Below are positions 34,690 to 43,067 of a stretch of 64,000 nt of DNA, one piece after another (positions within the stretch are counted from its first letter, which is position 1; every line of letters begins with the position of its first letter). Position numbers and translations under genes: made by a program. The notes beneath the pieces are model-generated. The model saw nothing but the letters and a program-made list of their open reading frames with translations, was not told where the DNA came from and did not search any database. Source of the stretch: Oscillospiraceae bacterium (lineage in GTDB: Bacteria; Bacillota; Clostridia; Oscillospirales; Acutalibacteraceae); assembly GCA_015066045.1 (NCBI GenBank), contig SVPD01000003.1, positions 28,894 to 92,893 on the forward strand, written 5' to 3'.

Positions 34690-34718
34690 AATATACAATA
34701 AAAAGAAATTTTTGTCAA
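34690..34718 (-). promoter_or_regulatory. Promoter of the str operon
   Basis: On the minus strand TTGACA, 17-bp spacer, TATATT, about 48 bp before the rpsL start. The operon has its own promoter here and does not follow rpoB-rpoC. The region 34719-34858 shows nothing further. Confidence 0.8.
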
Positions 34719-34858
34719 GATTTTTTTCAAAAGTAGGTTCACAGGGGAAAAGATTGTATACTTGTCCATTTTCTGCCATTCGCAGGCAAGATTTGTAGGT
34801 ATTTTTGACTAATATCACATAAGTTATTCGGTGGTAATGCACAAAGCAGTATGCAAAA

Positions 34859-34888
34859 AAGCACAGGGAACAGCTGAACCCTGTGCTT
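34859..34888 (-). terminator. Terminator downstream of the YbjN-like gene
   Basis: AAGCACAGGG/CCCTGTGCTT stem with a run of T after it on the minus strand. Its right half is part of a short repeat that recurs at 36405. Confidence 0.75.
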
Positions 34889-34965
34889 AATGCTATTCAG
34901 ATGTGTGAAGTGGGTGAGAGGCAGGGCGACGGAGAGACCACCGCCCGTTAATCATTCTTCAGCCG

Positions 34966-34990
34966 AACACACAGAACCGTCCCCTGTGTT
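34966..34990 (+). repeat. REP-like palindrome 1
   Basis: AACACACAG-AACCGTCCCC-TGTGTT. It shares the AGAACCGTCCCC core with the other two palindromes and overlaps the stop codon of the YbjN-like gene. Confidence 0.7.
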
Positions 34991-35462
34991 ATTTTGCCAG
35001 CCATTCGAAATACTGTTCAAAGGACATCATACCCTTTGCAAACATAAAGAATTTATCGTTATATTTATCAATAATAAAAGTGGTTGCAGCTACCATATAT
35101 TCGATAGCTTCCTTACTTAATGTACCGCCTATGAACGTATTAGAAATATAGTAATATATATCACCGCTTCCGGCGTCAAAGTCAAAGGTGCCCTGCATAA
35201 ACTGTTTGTTTGTGGCACAAATCATCAGTGCTGCCTCAATACGCTTTTCCTCAGGTATTTTACATGGCATCCGTGAACGGATATTTAAAAGTTCTATATC
35301 CTTATCAACTGTGGCAACAATTTTCATCGGAAGGTCGTCTCCGCGTCCGCTGAATGCAATTGTAAGATCCTCTTCGTGTTCTTCATACTTCCATTCCAAA
35401 GAATTGAGAACACCCTTTAATTCTTCATAAACAGCTATTGATCTATGAATGTTTTCGCTCAT
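34989..35462 (-). CDS. YbjN-domain protein
   Basis: 157 residues resembling the YbjN / type III secretion chaperone-like fold: an N-terminal helix (SIAVYEELKGVLNSL), then alternating strands and helices ending DKFFMFAKGMMSFEQYFEW. Such proteins are usually of unknown function, sometimes with chaperone-like roles. The start follows GGAGG. The gene is bounded by REP palindromes 1 and 2 in inverted orientation, next to the transposase gene, so it may have moved with them. Confidence 0.65.
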   Translation of the reverse strand: MSENIHRSIAVYEELKGVLNSLEWKYEEHEEDLTIAFSGRGDDLPMKIVATVDKDIELLNIRSRMPCKIPEEKRIEAALMICATNKQFMQGTFDFDAGSGDIYYYISNTFIGGTLSKEAIEYMVAATTFIIDKYNDKFFMFAKGMMSFEQYFEWLAK

Positions 35463-35479
35463 AATTATTTCCTCCAGGT

Positions 35480-35504
35480 CAATCAGGGGACGGTTCTATG
35501 ATTG
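35480..35504 (-). repeat. REP-like palindrome 2
   Basis: CAATCA-GGGGACGGTTCT-ATGATTG, the inverse of palindromes 1 and 3. It lies downstream of the transposase gene. Confidence 0.75.
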
Positions 35505-35562
35505 GTATATCCTTATCAACCGATCCCTTTACATTTTATAGTAACACACACCATATATTTTG

Positions 35563-36312
35563 TCAATCTGTTTTTTGAACAGTGTAATACGACACTCCTG
35601 TTAATCGACATATTTGTCTGATTGATATTCCTGCCTGTTTAAACTTCGATATATACATCTGCTTTTTTTCACTGCTCAAGCGTTCAAAATCTGCGACACT
35701 AAAACAATTTGAAATCTTAATTATGTTTTCTCTGGCTTGTTTATCTGTCATACGAATTTGTGTCTTATCTTCCATTTCGAGACATTTATCCTTGTTTTCT
35801 TCGTGATTAAATGCCGCAAATTCATCAAGTGGCATAATCCCCAATGCAAAATCCGTGTCAACCATCCATTCTCTGTCTGTATATTCCCTGTAACTGCTGA
35901 ATTTGTAATCCTCTACATTTTCGCAAAGATTTCCTTTTACAGGATTTTGATGAATATATCGAAGAACAGTCAAAAAATATGCATCGTCTTCAACCGGTTC
36001 ACTTTTAAACCTATCCTGAAAGAGGTGTCCCACTCTTTGATATTTAATGTTATACCAATAAACAAACTTTCCGCCTATCCTCTTGAATATCTGCTCTAGT
36101 GGCTCTTTTTCCTCTTTGATTAGCAAATGTATATGATTACCCATAAGGCAGTAAGCGAATAGCTTGTACCCGCTTAATTCTTTCGTGTCTTTAATCACCC
36201 AAAGAAATTTTTCGTAGTCTTCCTCATCTTCAAAAATCTGCTGTTTGTTTATACCTCTGAGCATTATATGATATATTCCGCTTGAGCTCTTTTTTCTCGC
36301 TTGTCTCGGCAT
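35563..36312 (-). CDS. REP-associated tyrosine transposase (RAYT)
   Basis: 249 residues of the Y1_Tnp family. The HUH motif is HIH in GNHIHLLI (about residue 92), and the catalytic Tyr should lie in the KFVYWYNIKYQRVGHLFQ region. The RYIHQNPVKGNL and GHLFQDRFKS segments are typical of RAYT proteins, which act on REP palindromes and are usually single domesticated chromosomal genes. A C-terminal HTH-like region (GISIRQICRLTGVSYYTVQK) follows. The start at 36312 (MPRQARKK) has GAGGTGG before it. It is bracketed by REP palindromes 2 and 3 as an inverted pair. Confidence 0.88.
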   Translation of the reverse strand: MPRQARKKSSSGIYHIMLRGINKQQIFEDEEDYEKFLWVIKDTKELSGYKLFAYCLMGNHIHLLIKEEKEPLEQIFKRIGGKFVYWYNIKYQRVGHLFQDRFKSEPVEDDAYFLTVLRYIHQNPVKGNLCENVEDYKFSSYREYTDREWMVDTDFALGIMPLDEFAAFNHEENKDKCLEMEDKTQIRMTDKQARENIIKISNCFSVADFERLSSEKKQMYISKFKQAGISIRQICRLTGVSYYTVQKTD

Positions 36313-36353
36313 TTTTACCACCTCGCACATATTGTATCATTTTAACATGCACT

Positions 36354-36385
36354 TGTCAATCACAGAACCGTCCCCTTGATTGACA
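36354..36385 (+). repeat. REP-like palindrome 3
   Basis: TGTCAATCAC, the core AGAACCGTCCCC, then TTGATTGACA. It is the longest of the three palindromes and lies just upstream of the transposase start. Confidence 0.75.
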
Positions 36386-36404
36386 CAGGTAACCGCCGAA
36401 CAAG

Positions 36405-36451
36405 CCGAACCCTGTGCTTATAATGTTTAGTTGTGAGGAGAGTGACGGAAG
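36405..36451. repeat. Short repeat shared with 34876-34938
   Basis: GAACCCTGTGCTTA followed by AATG...TTAG..TGTGAGGAGAG.GACGGA matches 34877-34938 with gaps. It brackets the REP/YbjN/transposase block in direct orientation. Confidence 0.5.
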
Positions 36452-36452
36452 C

Positions 36453-36884
36453 TCATCCGAACATCTGTAAAAGGCTCACCGTCTGCTCATCCTGTCTTCC
36501 GCCGTAAAACTTATCAAGTACATATCTGAACAGCTCATCACCCGTAGCTATATAAAACAGTGTCATGCTTGAGCAAAGCTTCAGATTATCCGGATATCCC
36601 ATAACCTCCAGAGGATTGCTTGATTTACACCCGAGCAGTGCACAGCATATCTCTCTGAACTTTTCTCCGAGATATTCATCGTTATAATACGCTCTTGCCT
36701 CTTCGGCATTTTCTATTCCGTAATATATCGCCTTTTCACTGCGGCCTAATGCCTTTAGCTGAGGGAAAATATACCATATCCAATGGGAAAATTTTTTCTC
36801 TCTTTTTATTTCTGAGAGCGCTGTATCATAATACATTTTATGTTCATAGTAAAATCGTTCAATGTTATAATCTTTGCTTTTCAC
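36453..36884 (-). CDS. DUF1810 family protein
   Basis: 143 residues matching DUF1810: HKMYYDTALSEIKREKKFSHWIWYIFPQLKALG is the family signature and GLGRS-like and LLGC segments follow. The start is GTG at 36884, ten bases after AAGGAGG. Biochemical function is not established. It is alone on its strand next to the REP-bracketed block, which suggests accessory content. Confidence 0.82.
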   Translation of the reverse strand: MKSKDYNIERFYYEHKMYYDTALSEIKREKKFSHWIWYIFPQLKALGRSEKAIYYGIENAEEARAYYNDEYLGEKFREICCALLGCKSSNPLEVMGYPDNLKLCSSMTLFYIATGDELFRYVLDKFYGGRQDEQTVSLLQMFG

Positions 36885-37006
36885 CGTTCAGCTTCCTCCT
36901 TATATTCAACCGTTACCTTCGTTAAAGCCTGACATTTCTGCGACCTGAACACAATTATAGCCTTCGCTTTCTCGTATGTCAAGCATCCTCTATCTTCATT
37001 TTTCTA

Positions 37007-37035
37007 TTGACTTGTTTCCATTAATAATATATACT
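37007..37035 (+). promoter_or_regulatory. Promoter of fhs
   Basis: TTGACT, 17-bp spacer, TATACT, about 50 bp before the ATG. Confidence 0.75.
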
Positions 37036-37085
37036 GTAAATAATATGTATCTGCCTTGTGCAGATTGGATTAGGAGGAAGAAAAT

Positions 37086-38768
37086 ATGGCTTACTTAAGC
37101 GACATCGAAATCGCCCAGCAGTGCCGGATGAAGCACATCACAGAAATAGCAAAGAAAGCAGAAGTAGACGAAAAATACATCGAACAGTACGGCAACTACA
37201 AGGCAAAAATAGACCTTTCCCTTTTAAACGATGCTAAGGATAAAAAGGACGGTAAGCTCGTTCTCGTTACCGCCATCACCCCCACCCCCGCAGGCGAGGG
37301 TAAAACCACCACCACCATCGGTCTTGCCGACGGTATGAGCCGTATCGGTAAAAAGGTTACCGTGGCTCTGCGTGAGCCCTCACTCGGCCCTGTTTTCGGC
37401 GTAAAGGGCGGTGCCGCCGGCGGAGGATATGCTCAGGTAGTTCCTATGGAGGACATCAATCTCCATTTCACAGGTGACTTCCACGCCATCACCAGTGCCA
37501 ACAATCTTTTAGCCGCTATGCTCGACAACCATATTCAGCAGGGTAACGCTCTGGGCATCGATGTGAGAAGAATTACCTGGAAGCGCTGCGTGGATATGAA
37601 CGACAGGCAGCTTCGCTTCATCACCGACGGTCTCGGCGGCAGAATAAACGGTACTCCCCGTGAGGACGGCTTCGACATCACCGTAGCCAGCGAGGTAATG
37701 GCAGTTCTTTGTCTTGCCTCATCGGTAACCGACCTTAAGGAAAGGCTTTCACGCATCATCGTCGGCTATAACTATAAGGACGAGCCCGTAACCTGCGGTC
37801 AGCTTAATGCTGCAGGTGCTATGACCGCTCTGCTCAAGGATGCTCTCAAGCCTAACCTCGTTCAGACTCTCGAGGGTACTCCCGCCTTCGTTCACGGCGG
37901 CCCCTTCGCTAACATCGCTCACGGCTGTAACTCGGTTATCGCTACCAAGACTGCTCTTAAGATGGGCGATTATGCCATCACGGAGGCAGGCTTCGGCGCT
38001 GATCTGGGTGCAGAAAAATTCCTTGACATCAAATGCCGTATGGCAGGTCTTGCCCCATCGGCAGTAGTAATGGTAGCTACCATCCGTGCGCTCAAAATGC
38101 ACGGCGGTCTGCCTAAAACCGCTCTGGGTGAGGAAAACATCGAAGCCCTCGAAAACGGTATCCCGAATCTTCTCCGCCACGTTTCAAACATTAAAAATGT
38201 GTACAAGCTTCCCTGTGTGGTTGCCGTTAACCGCTTCCCCACAGACACTGACGCAGAAATCGACTTCGTTATCGCCAAATGCAGGGAGCTGGGCGTAAAT
38301 GTATGCCTTTCCACCGTATGGGCTGAAGGCGGTAAGGGTGGCGAAGAGCTTGCCAAGGAAGTAGTCCGTCTCTGCGAGGAAGAGGACAACTCAGGCTTCA
38401 CCTTCTCCTACGATGTAAATGACACCATCGAGGCCAAGATTAAAGACATCGTTACCAAGGTTTACGGCGGTAAGGATGTAGCTATTCTCCCCTCTGCTCT
38501 CAAGCAGATTAAAAAGCTCTGCGATATGGGGCTCGATAAGCTTCCCATCTGTGTGGCTAAGACACAGTACAGCTTCTCCGACGATCCCACCAAGCTCGGT
38601 GCTCCCGAGGACTTCACCGTAACCGTAAGAAACGTAAAGGTTTCCGCAGGTGCAGGCTTCATCGTAGTGCTCACAGGCGACATTATGACCATGCCCGGTC
38701 TGCCTAAGGTTCCCGCCGCTGAGAAGATAGATGTGGATGCCGAGGGAAGAATAACAGGGTTATTCTAA
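37086..38768 (+). CDS. fhs: Formate-tetrahydrofolate ligase
   Basis: 560 residues, normal length. It joins formate to tetrahydrofolate with ATP, feeding one-carbon pools for purines and, in acetogens, the Wood-Ljungdahl pathway. The ATP loop is [10 protein letters not shown], and [23 protein letters not shown] is the family block. AGGAGG precedes the ATG. No other folate genes are adjacent, so acetogenesis cannot be inferred. A heptamer array shares the last two bases of its stop codon. Confidence 0.98.
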   Translation: MAYLSDIEIAQQCRMKHITEIAKKAEVDEKYIEQYGNYKAKIDLSLLNDAKDKKDGKLVLVTAITPTPAGEGKTTTTIGLADGMSRIGKKVTVALREPSLGPVFGVKGGAAGGGYAQVVPMEDINLHFTGDFHAITSANNLLAAMLDNHIQQGNALGIDVRRITWKRCVDMNDRQLRFITDGLGGRINGTPREDGFDITVASEVMAVLCLASSVTDLKERLSRIIVGYNYKDEPVTCGQLNAAGAMTALLKDALKPNLVQTLEGTPAFVHGGPFANIAHGCNSVIATKTALKMGDYAITEAGFGADLGAEKFLDIKCRMAGLAPSAVVMVATIRALKMHGGLPKTALGEENIEALENGIPNLLRHVSNIKNVYKLPCVVAVNRFPTDTDAEIDFVIAKCRELGVNVCLSTVWAEGGKGGEELAKEVVRLCEEEDNSGFTFSYDVNDTIEAKIKDIVTKVYGGKDVAILPSALKQIKKLCDMGLDKLPICVAKTQYSFSDDPTKLGAPEDFTVTVRNVKVSAGAGFIVVLTGDIMTMPGLPKVPAAEKIDVDAEGRITGLF

Positions 38769-38794
38769 TGCAGAATGCAGAACGCAGAACGGCG
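38767..38794 (+). repeat. Solo heptamer array, AATGCAG family, fused to the fhs stop codon
   Basis: Two AATGCAG units, one AACGCAG and a last AACGGCG. The first A pair is the AA of the fhs TAA. The following tail CGGGTAAGGTTTTA resembles the tail after the array at 41808, although the 7-mers there are of another family. No inverse array and no protein gene follow. Confidence 0.65.
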
Positions 38795-38851
38795 GGTAAG
38801 GTTTTATTAAGGATAAAGCATCAGTCCGCTAAGTAAAAAGAATATAAATTT

Positions 38852-38881
38852 AACCGCAGAGATTTTACTCCCTGCGGTTTT
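38852..38881 (+). terminator. Terminator after fhs
   Basis: AACCGCAG/CTGCGGTT stem with a T-rich end. Confidence 0.7.
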
Positions 38882-38896
38882 ACGTTTAAATCTGTC

Positions 38897-38960
38897 TTGA
38901 CATTCATACTCTCTCGTGCTATACTATACATAGAACATATATGTATATCGTCATTCTATG
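38897..38960 (+). promoter_or_regulatory. padR promoter and inverted-repeat operator
   Basis: TTGACA (38897-38902), 17-bp spacer, TATACT (38920-38925). Immediately after lies CATAGAA...TTCTATG (38929-38960) with ACATATATGT inside; PadR proteins often bind such AT-rich dyads, so autoregulation is likely. Confidence 0.7.
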
Positions 38961-38975
38961 TAAGGAGGTATGATT

Positions 38976-39317
38976 ATGAACATCAAAAAAGAGCTTACCA
39001 AAGGCAGCAGCGCTCTTTTAGTCCTGTCTGTCCTCGAAAAGGAGGATATGTACGGCTACCGGATAGTCAAGGAAATCGAAATGCGCTCCGAGTCTGTCTT
39101 TTCTCTTAAGGAGGGCACCCTCTACCCTATTCTCCATGCCTTTGAGGCTGACGGCTATGTGAAGGCCTACTGGCAGGAAAGCGAGCAGGGCAGAAAAAGA
39201 AAATACTATCACATCACCCGTAAAGGTCTCGATGCCCTAAGAGAAAGCAAGGAGGAGTGGGAGACCTATTCCGTGGCAGTGAAAAAGGTAATCACCGCAA
39301 AGGCGGTGCTGACTTAA
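38976..39317 (+). CDS. PadR family transcriptional regulator
   Basis: 113 residues, a winged helix with the family pattern LVLSVLEKEDMYGYRIVKEIE and LKEGTLYPILHAFEADGYV, then a short dimerisation helix. Start ATG 38976 is seven to eight bases after AGGAGG; the ATG at 38970 is too close. Such regulators usually control the adjacent operon, here the membrane-protein gene 17 bp downstream. Confidence 0.93.
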   Translation: MNIKKELTKGSSALLVLSVLEKEDMYGYRIVKEIEMRSESVFSLKEGTLYPILHAFEADGYVKAYWQESEQGRKRKYYHITRKGLDALRESKEEWETYSVAVKKVITAKAVLT

Positions 39318-39333
39318 GGAAGGCGGTGTTAAT

Positions 39334-40812
39334 ATGACTGACATCCGTGATTTTATCAATTCTTTCCTGCCTGACAACATCCCGAAAAAGAAGCGTCAGC
39401 AGCTATATGACGAAATGGAATGTCACATTCTCGACAGGGCTGATTTTTACAAAGAAATAGGCTACGACGGAGAAACAGCCCTAAGAAAAAGCATGGAATG
39501 CTTCGGTGAGGAAAAGGAAATGAAGGAAAGCATCAGAAATGAGCTTTCGGACCTTTACAGAGAAAAGCTTTACTATGCGGTAATCGCAGGACTGATTCCC
39601 GTTATCTTTAATTTCATCTGTGTATTTACGGGCGGCTTCATCCACACCGCCGACTATGCCGGAGCACCCTCGGCAGAAACCGTTTTTATGAGCTCACTTT
39701 ATGTCAGCTTTGTTATACTGCAGATAGCTTTCTGTCGTAAAAAGGGCTACCGTAAAAGCCTTATCGCCACGGGCATTTCAAATATTCTGATAATCTGCAC
39801 TCTTATATTTGTTTTTTACCCACAGGGAGCCTTTTACGGACTTGTGCTGAATATTTCCTATTTACTGGAAAGGCTCACTCCCCTTATAATGAAAAATGCC
39901 GCCGATGACCTGCCGAACTACTTTTCCTATTACGGTCCTATCATTTTTCTGGCAGGCACGGCACTCGTATCCTTTAATTTTGCCAAGAAAGTAAAGAAAG
40001 AAGCCTGCGCAGAAAAAAGGCCGCTCAGAGGGCTGACCGCTTTGGCACTGATACTGTGCTGCGTCTGCCTTTTAAACGGTGCGGTTTATAGTTCTTCACG
40101 TGAGTATTTCAGAGAATATCGCACCTGGTTTGACAAACAGAACGACACAGTAACCGAGGAGGCTCTGACTGTTTTCGGCAGCATACCTCTCGGATGTGCA
40201 TACGGAGATGCCGAAGCCTATCTCGGATACCTCGGCTATGTCAATACAGAGGATTACATAAGCGGTCTCAGCCGTGAGGAGCAGAAAATGTTCCGCCATA
40301 ATCTTAGTGAAATGAACTTCTTTTTCAGCGATGATTATGAGATTTTCTTTAAAGAAAAAGATAAATACCACAGCCGTGACGATAACGGCCTGTTCTTTAT
40401 CCGCACCGATGAAAAGGGAACCGTTACGGGCAAGGGTATCGGTGTAGGCTCGGAATATGAGGACAGATATGGCAGTAAAAGACACTACTGCTCAGAAAGC
40501 TACGATACAAGCAAATGCGAAAAGGACTTCATAAGCACCGAAAAGGGCGACAACAAGGACGAGGTACTGAAGAAATTTGCAGAAGAAAACGGTCATTTAT
40601 ATTCACTCTTTTCATCGTTGGAAAACGGCAGACAAAAGGATTACTACCGTATTCATAGCTACGGCTCACCCTCGGAGCATAACCTCAATGACTGGAACAA
40701 GGACAGAGACATCTTTATTCAGCTATGGTTTACCGATGAAAGACTGGAAAAGGCGACCTTTGAATATTACGATTTTCAGAAGCACAAGGACATCTTAAGA
40801 GAAATTAATTAA
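39334..40812 (+). CDS. Membrane protein of the PadR-linked (HAAS-like) type
   Basis: 492 residues. A 75-residue N-terminal helical domain (LYDEMECHILDRADFYKEIGYDGETALRKSMECFG) resembles the HAAS/permease-prefix domain often encoded beside PadR genes. About six membrane helices follow, then an extracellular region of about 220 residues that is rich in Asp, Glu, Lys and Tyr and matches nothing I know. A stress-sensing or envelope role is only a guess based on context. Confidence 0.7.
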   Translation: MTDIRDFINSFLPDNIPKKKRQQLYDEMECHILDRADFYKEIGYDGETALRKSMECFGEEKEMKESIRNELSDLYREKLYYAVIAGLIPVIFNFICVFTGGFIHTADYAGAPSAETVFMSSLYVSFVILQIAFCRKKGYRKSLIATGISNILIICTLIFVFYPQGAFYGLVLNISYLLERLTPLIMKNAADDLPNYFSYYGPIIFLAGTALVSFNFAKKVKKEACAEKRPLRGLTALALILCCVCLLNGAVYSSSREYFREYRTWFDKQNDTVTEEALTVFGSIPLGCAYGDAEAYLGYLGYVNTEDYISGLSREEQKMFRHNLSEMNFFFSDDYEIFFKEKDKYHSRDDNGLFFIRTDEKGTVTGKGIGVGSEYEDRYGSKRHYCSESYDTSKCEKDFISTEKGDNKDEVLKKFAEENGHLYSLFSSLENGRQKDYYRIHSYGSPSEHNLNDWNKDRDIFIQLWFTDERLEKATFEYYDFQKHKDILREIN

Positions 40813-40876
40813 CCTGTTAATATTTTTTTATAATCTGCTTTAATTAAATTTAAAGTAGTACCCTTATACTCTAATT

Positions 40877-40941
40877 GTGCGATGGGAACAGATAAGTGTT
40901 TTTTTCCGATTTTTCACTTGTCCCCCTCCTTCCCACCGCAC
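40877..40941 (+). ncRNA. Long hairpin, possible small RNA
   Basis: Within a 318-bp gap: GTGCG pairs with CGCAC, TGGGAA with TTCCCA and AAGTG with CACTT, around a T-rich loop, making a stem of roughly 20 bp with bulges. A TATACT lies just upstream (40865-40870) and an intrinsic terminator downstream, so an independent transcript is possible. No known family is recognised. Confidence 0.35.
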
Positions 40942-40966
40942 TCCCCTCTCCTTTCAAATATACGTA

Positions 40967-40997
40967 AAGAAGCCAGGCGTAAAAGCTTGGCTTCTTT
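40967..40997 (+). terminator. Intrinsic terminator
   Basis: AAAGAAGCCAGGC pairs with GCTTGGCTTCTTT (one mismatch), then TATTG. It could end the RNA at 40877 or transcripts of the PadR operon. Confidence 0.65.
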
Positions 40998-41130
40998 ATT
41001 GTATATTACAGCAAGGTTCTCGAATGTGAAGCATGAAAGGTTCTTATTTATCAGCTTTCAATTTGTGACAAACTTTTCTCCTGAGCGGTGGTACACTCTT
41101 TTTTACATAAAAAAGAAAAGGAGTGTCTTT

Positions 41131-41805
41131 ATGATCTGTCAGAAATGCAATCACATTTTAAAAGGAAGTGAAAGCTACTGCCCCGACTGCGGAAGTCCAT
41201 GTGTAAAGGAAAAGGAGGTATACAAGGAAGCGGAATCACCCTCGGTTATCTTTTCCTCGGAGAGAGATGTTTCCTCAAACATTTTCGTAGACGAAGCACC
41301 GCCCAATTACCGCAGAGAGCAGCCCGAAAAGAAAAAGTCAAAATCTGGGCTTTATCTGGTTATCGTACTGTGTGCAGTGATAGTGGGAGTTATCGCCGTA
41401 GCAGGAAGCGAATTACCCGTGTTCTCTACCGCCATCGCCTCTCTTTTCTCCGCCTATGCACCCGAGGAAACCACCGCACCGACCACCGCCGTCACAGACT
41501 ATAAGCCCGACTCAGGTATAGTAGCACCTCAGGTGAATTACCGCTCCACCGTGGCATACATCACCGGTGACAAAGGACAAGCTCTCAGAAAAGGCCCCGA
41601 CGGCTCCTACGGTCAGATAGACATTCTCCCCGTAGGCACCGATGTTCACATCATAGGCGGTGCCAGTGTGGACGGCAGCTGGGTTTATGTTTATGTGCCC
41701 GAAAAGGATGCCTACGGCTGGACGGACGATGCCTTCCTCTCCTCAGTGAATAACGATGTAAGTGTAATGGATGAGGAAGAAAGCACAGGGCAGAGCAAGG
41801 GATGA
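41131..41805 (+). CDS. Zinc-ribbon, single-helix, SH3-type surface protein
   Basis: 224 residues. An N-terminal cytoplasmic zinc ribbon (CQKCNHIL...CPDCGSPC), a linker, one membrane helix (about 73-95) and a Thr/Ala linker lead to an extracellular SH3b-like domain (ALRKGPDGSYGQIDILPVGTDVHII). Start ATG 41131 follows AAAAGGAG; the longer frame from 40882 runs through the hairpin region and is not coding. It is a short paralogue of the protein at 54228. SH3b domains usually bind peptidoglycan. A heptamer array starts two bases after the stop. Confidence 0.8.
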   Translation: MICQKCNHILKGSESYCPDCGSPCVKEKEVYKEAESPSVIFSSERDVSSNIFVDEAPPNYRREQPEKKKSKSGLYLVIVLCAVIVGVIAVAGSELPVFSTAIASLFSAYAPEETTAPTTAVTDYKPDSGIVAPQVNYRSTVAYITGDKGQALRKGPDGSYGQIDILPVGTDVHIIGGASVDGSWVYVYVPEKDAYGWTDDAFLSSVNNDVSVMDEEESTGQSKG

Positions 41806-41807
41806 AT

Positions 41808-41841
41808 AACGCTAAGTGCTGAGTGATAAACGCTAAACGGG
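41808..41841 (+). repeat. Solo heptamer array, AACGCTA family
   Basis: Units AACGCTA, AGTGCTG, AGTGATA and AACGCTA in exact 7-bp register, then AACGGGC and a GGGTAAAGCTTTAC tail. The 7-mers are those of IVS-like element 2, but the tail matches that of the array at 38767. It directly follows the stop codon of the SH3 protein gene. Confidence 0.65.
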
Positions 41842-41893
41842 CGGGTAAAGCTTTACAAACGAAGAAGTAATGTGCCGCCGAATTAATGCATTT

Positions 41894-42206
41894 AAAAAGC
41901 CACAGGGAGTTTCGCCGACGAGTGGAAAGGAAGCATTTCTTTAAAATATGAAATAACATCACAATAATGCGTTAAAAATCACCGATATGCGTCAGCATTA
42001 TCGGTGATTTTTGCCTTTTCTTGCAAAGCTATTTCGCTTTTTAAAGTGCTTCGCAGTTTCGTAAGAACTGAAAATTTCTTGTATTGAAGCCACAAAACGC
42101 AGCAAGGCTGTCGCTTTGCGAGGCTTCCCCGCAAAAATACAGTGAATTTTGTTCGAGAAACAAATACTTCCTTACCACTCGTCGGCGTTAATCCTTGTGG
42201 TTTTTA
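41894..42206. mobile_element. MITE-like element with long terminal inverted repeats
   Basis: Left end 41894-41940 and right end 42157-42206 are imperfect inverted repeats of about 45 bp (shared core CTCGTCGGCG, with CCACAGGGAGT against ATCCTTGTGG near the tips). The 215-bp interior has a perfect internal hairpin (AAAAATCACCGATA/TATCGGTGATTTTT, 41974-42012) and GC-rich dyads, and no reading frame. It lies between the heptamer array and pdxK and ends 7 bp past the pdxK stop. No target duplication is obvious. Confidence 0.6.
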
Positions 42207-42213
42207 TGTATTC

Positions 42214-43047
42214 TTATTTGCCGAGCATTTTCAGCAAGTCGGGTATTACTGCTTCGAAGTTTACACCGTAGTCGTTTGAGGTGGGATCCTCGGCAGTGAT
42301 ACGGATGCATTCGGCAGTATAATCGGCTGCTACCTTTACTGCCTCTTTCCAGTCAAGACCGTTAATTATGGCACCGATGCAGGTGCTGGAGAAGATGTCT
42401 CCCGTGCCGTGGTAGGAGCGACTGTGCTTTTTATGGCAGTAGTAGAAATATTCGTCCTTTTCTCTGTCGTAGCCCATAACGCCTGTTTTGCCGTCCTCGA
42501 AGCCCACGCCCGTAAGAATGGAAATCTTCGCACCGAGAGCAGCAAGAGCCTTAAGCATAGTTCTGGCATACTCCTCATCATAGTCTGCCTTGTATTCGAT
42601 GCCCGTCATAAAGGAGGCCTCGGTCATATTCGGCACTATGATGTCTGCCTTGGCGCAGAGAGTAGCCATATATTTGGCAAATGCCTCATCAAAGGCAGGA
42701 TAAAGCTTTCCGTTATCTGCCATAGCGGGGTCCACGAAGAGGATGTTATCCTCTGTCTTATATCTGTCGAAGAAATCCTTCATCAGGTCGATCTGCTCAA
42801 AGGAGCCGAGATAACCGGTGTAAACCGCATCGAACTTAAACTGTTCTCTGTTCCAGTGGTCCGAGATAGGCTGAATCTGGTCAGTCAGATCCTTTACGGT
42901 GAACTCACTGAACATGGTATGAGTAGATAAAACTGCAGTGGGTATAATGGCAGTCTCCACTCCCATAGCGGAAATAATGGGAAGGGCGACGGTAAGAGAG
43001 CATTTACCCACGCAGGAGATATCCTGTACTGTAACTATTCTTTTCAT
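42214..43047 (-). CDS. pdxK: Pyridoxal/pyridoxamine kinase (ribokinase-like)
   Basis: 277 residues. The start KRIVTVQDISCVGKCSLTVALPIISAMG and the late motif HGTGDIFSSTCIGAI (anion hole GTGD with catalytic Asp) are those of PdxK/PdxY-type vitamin B6 kinases in Firmicutes. It phosphorylates pyridoxal or pyridoxamine in B6 salvage. Start ATG 43047 follows GAGGTG; 14 upstream codons of the open frame run through a hairpin. A related HMP-kinase activity cannot be excluded from sequence. Confidence 0.85.
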   Translation of the reverse strand: MKRIVTVQDISCVGKCSLTVALPIISAMGVETAIIPTAVLSTHTMFSEFTVKDLTDQIQPISDHWNREQFKFDAVYTGYLGSFEQIDLMKDFFDRYKTEDNILFVDPAMADNGKLYPAFDEAFAKYMATLCAKADIIVPNMTEASFMTGIEYKADYDEEYARTMLKALAALGAKISILTGVGFEDGKTGVMGYDREKDEYFYYCHKKHSRSYHGTGDIFSSTCIGAIINGLDWKEAVKVAADYTAECIRITAEDPTSNDYGVNFEAVIPDLLKMLGK

Positions 43048-43067
43048 ATGTAACACCTCGTTATTTT

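Noticed and set aside
40882..41130. N-terminal extension of the SH3 protein gene
   Set aside because: It runs through a hairpin and a terminator and lacks a ribosome binding site; ATG 41131 has a good one.
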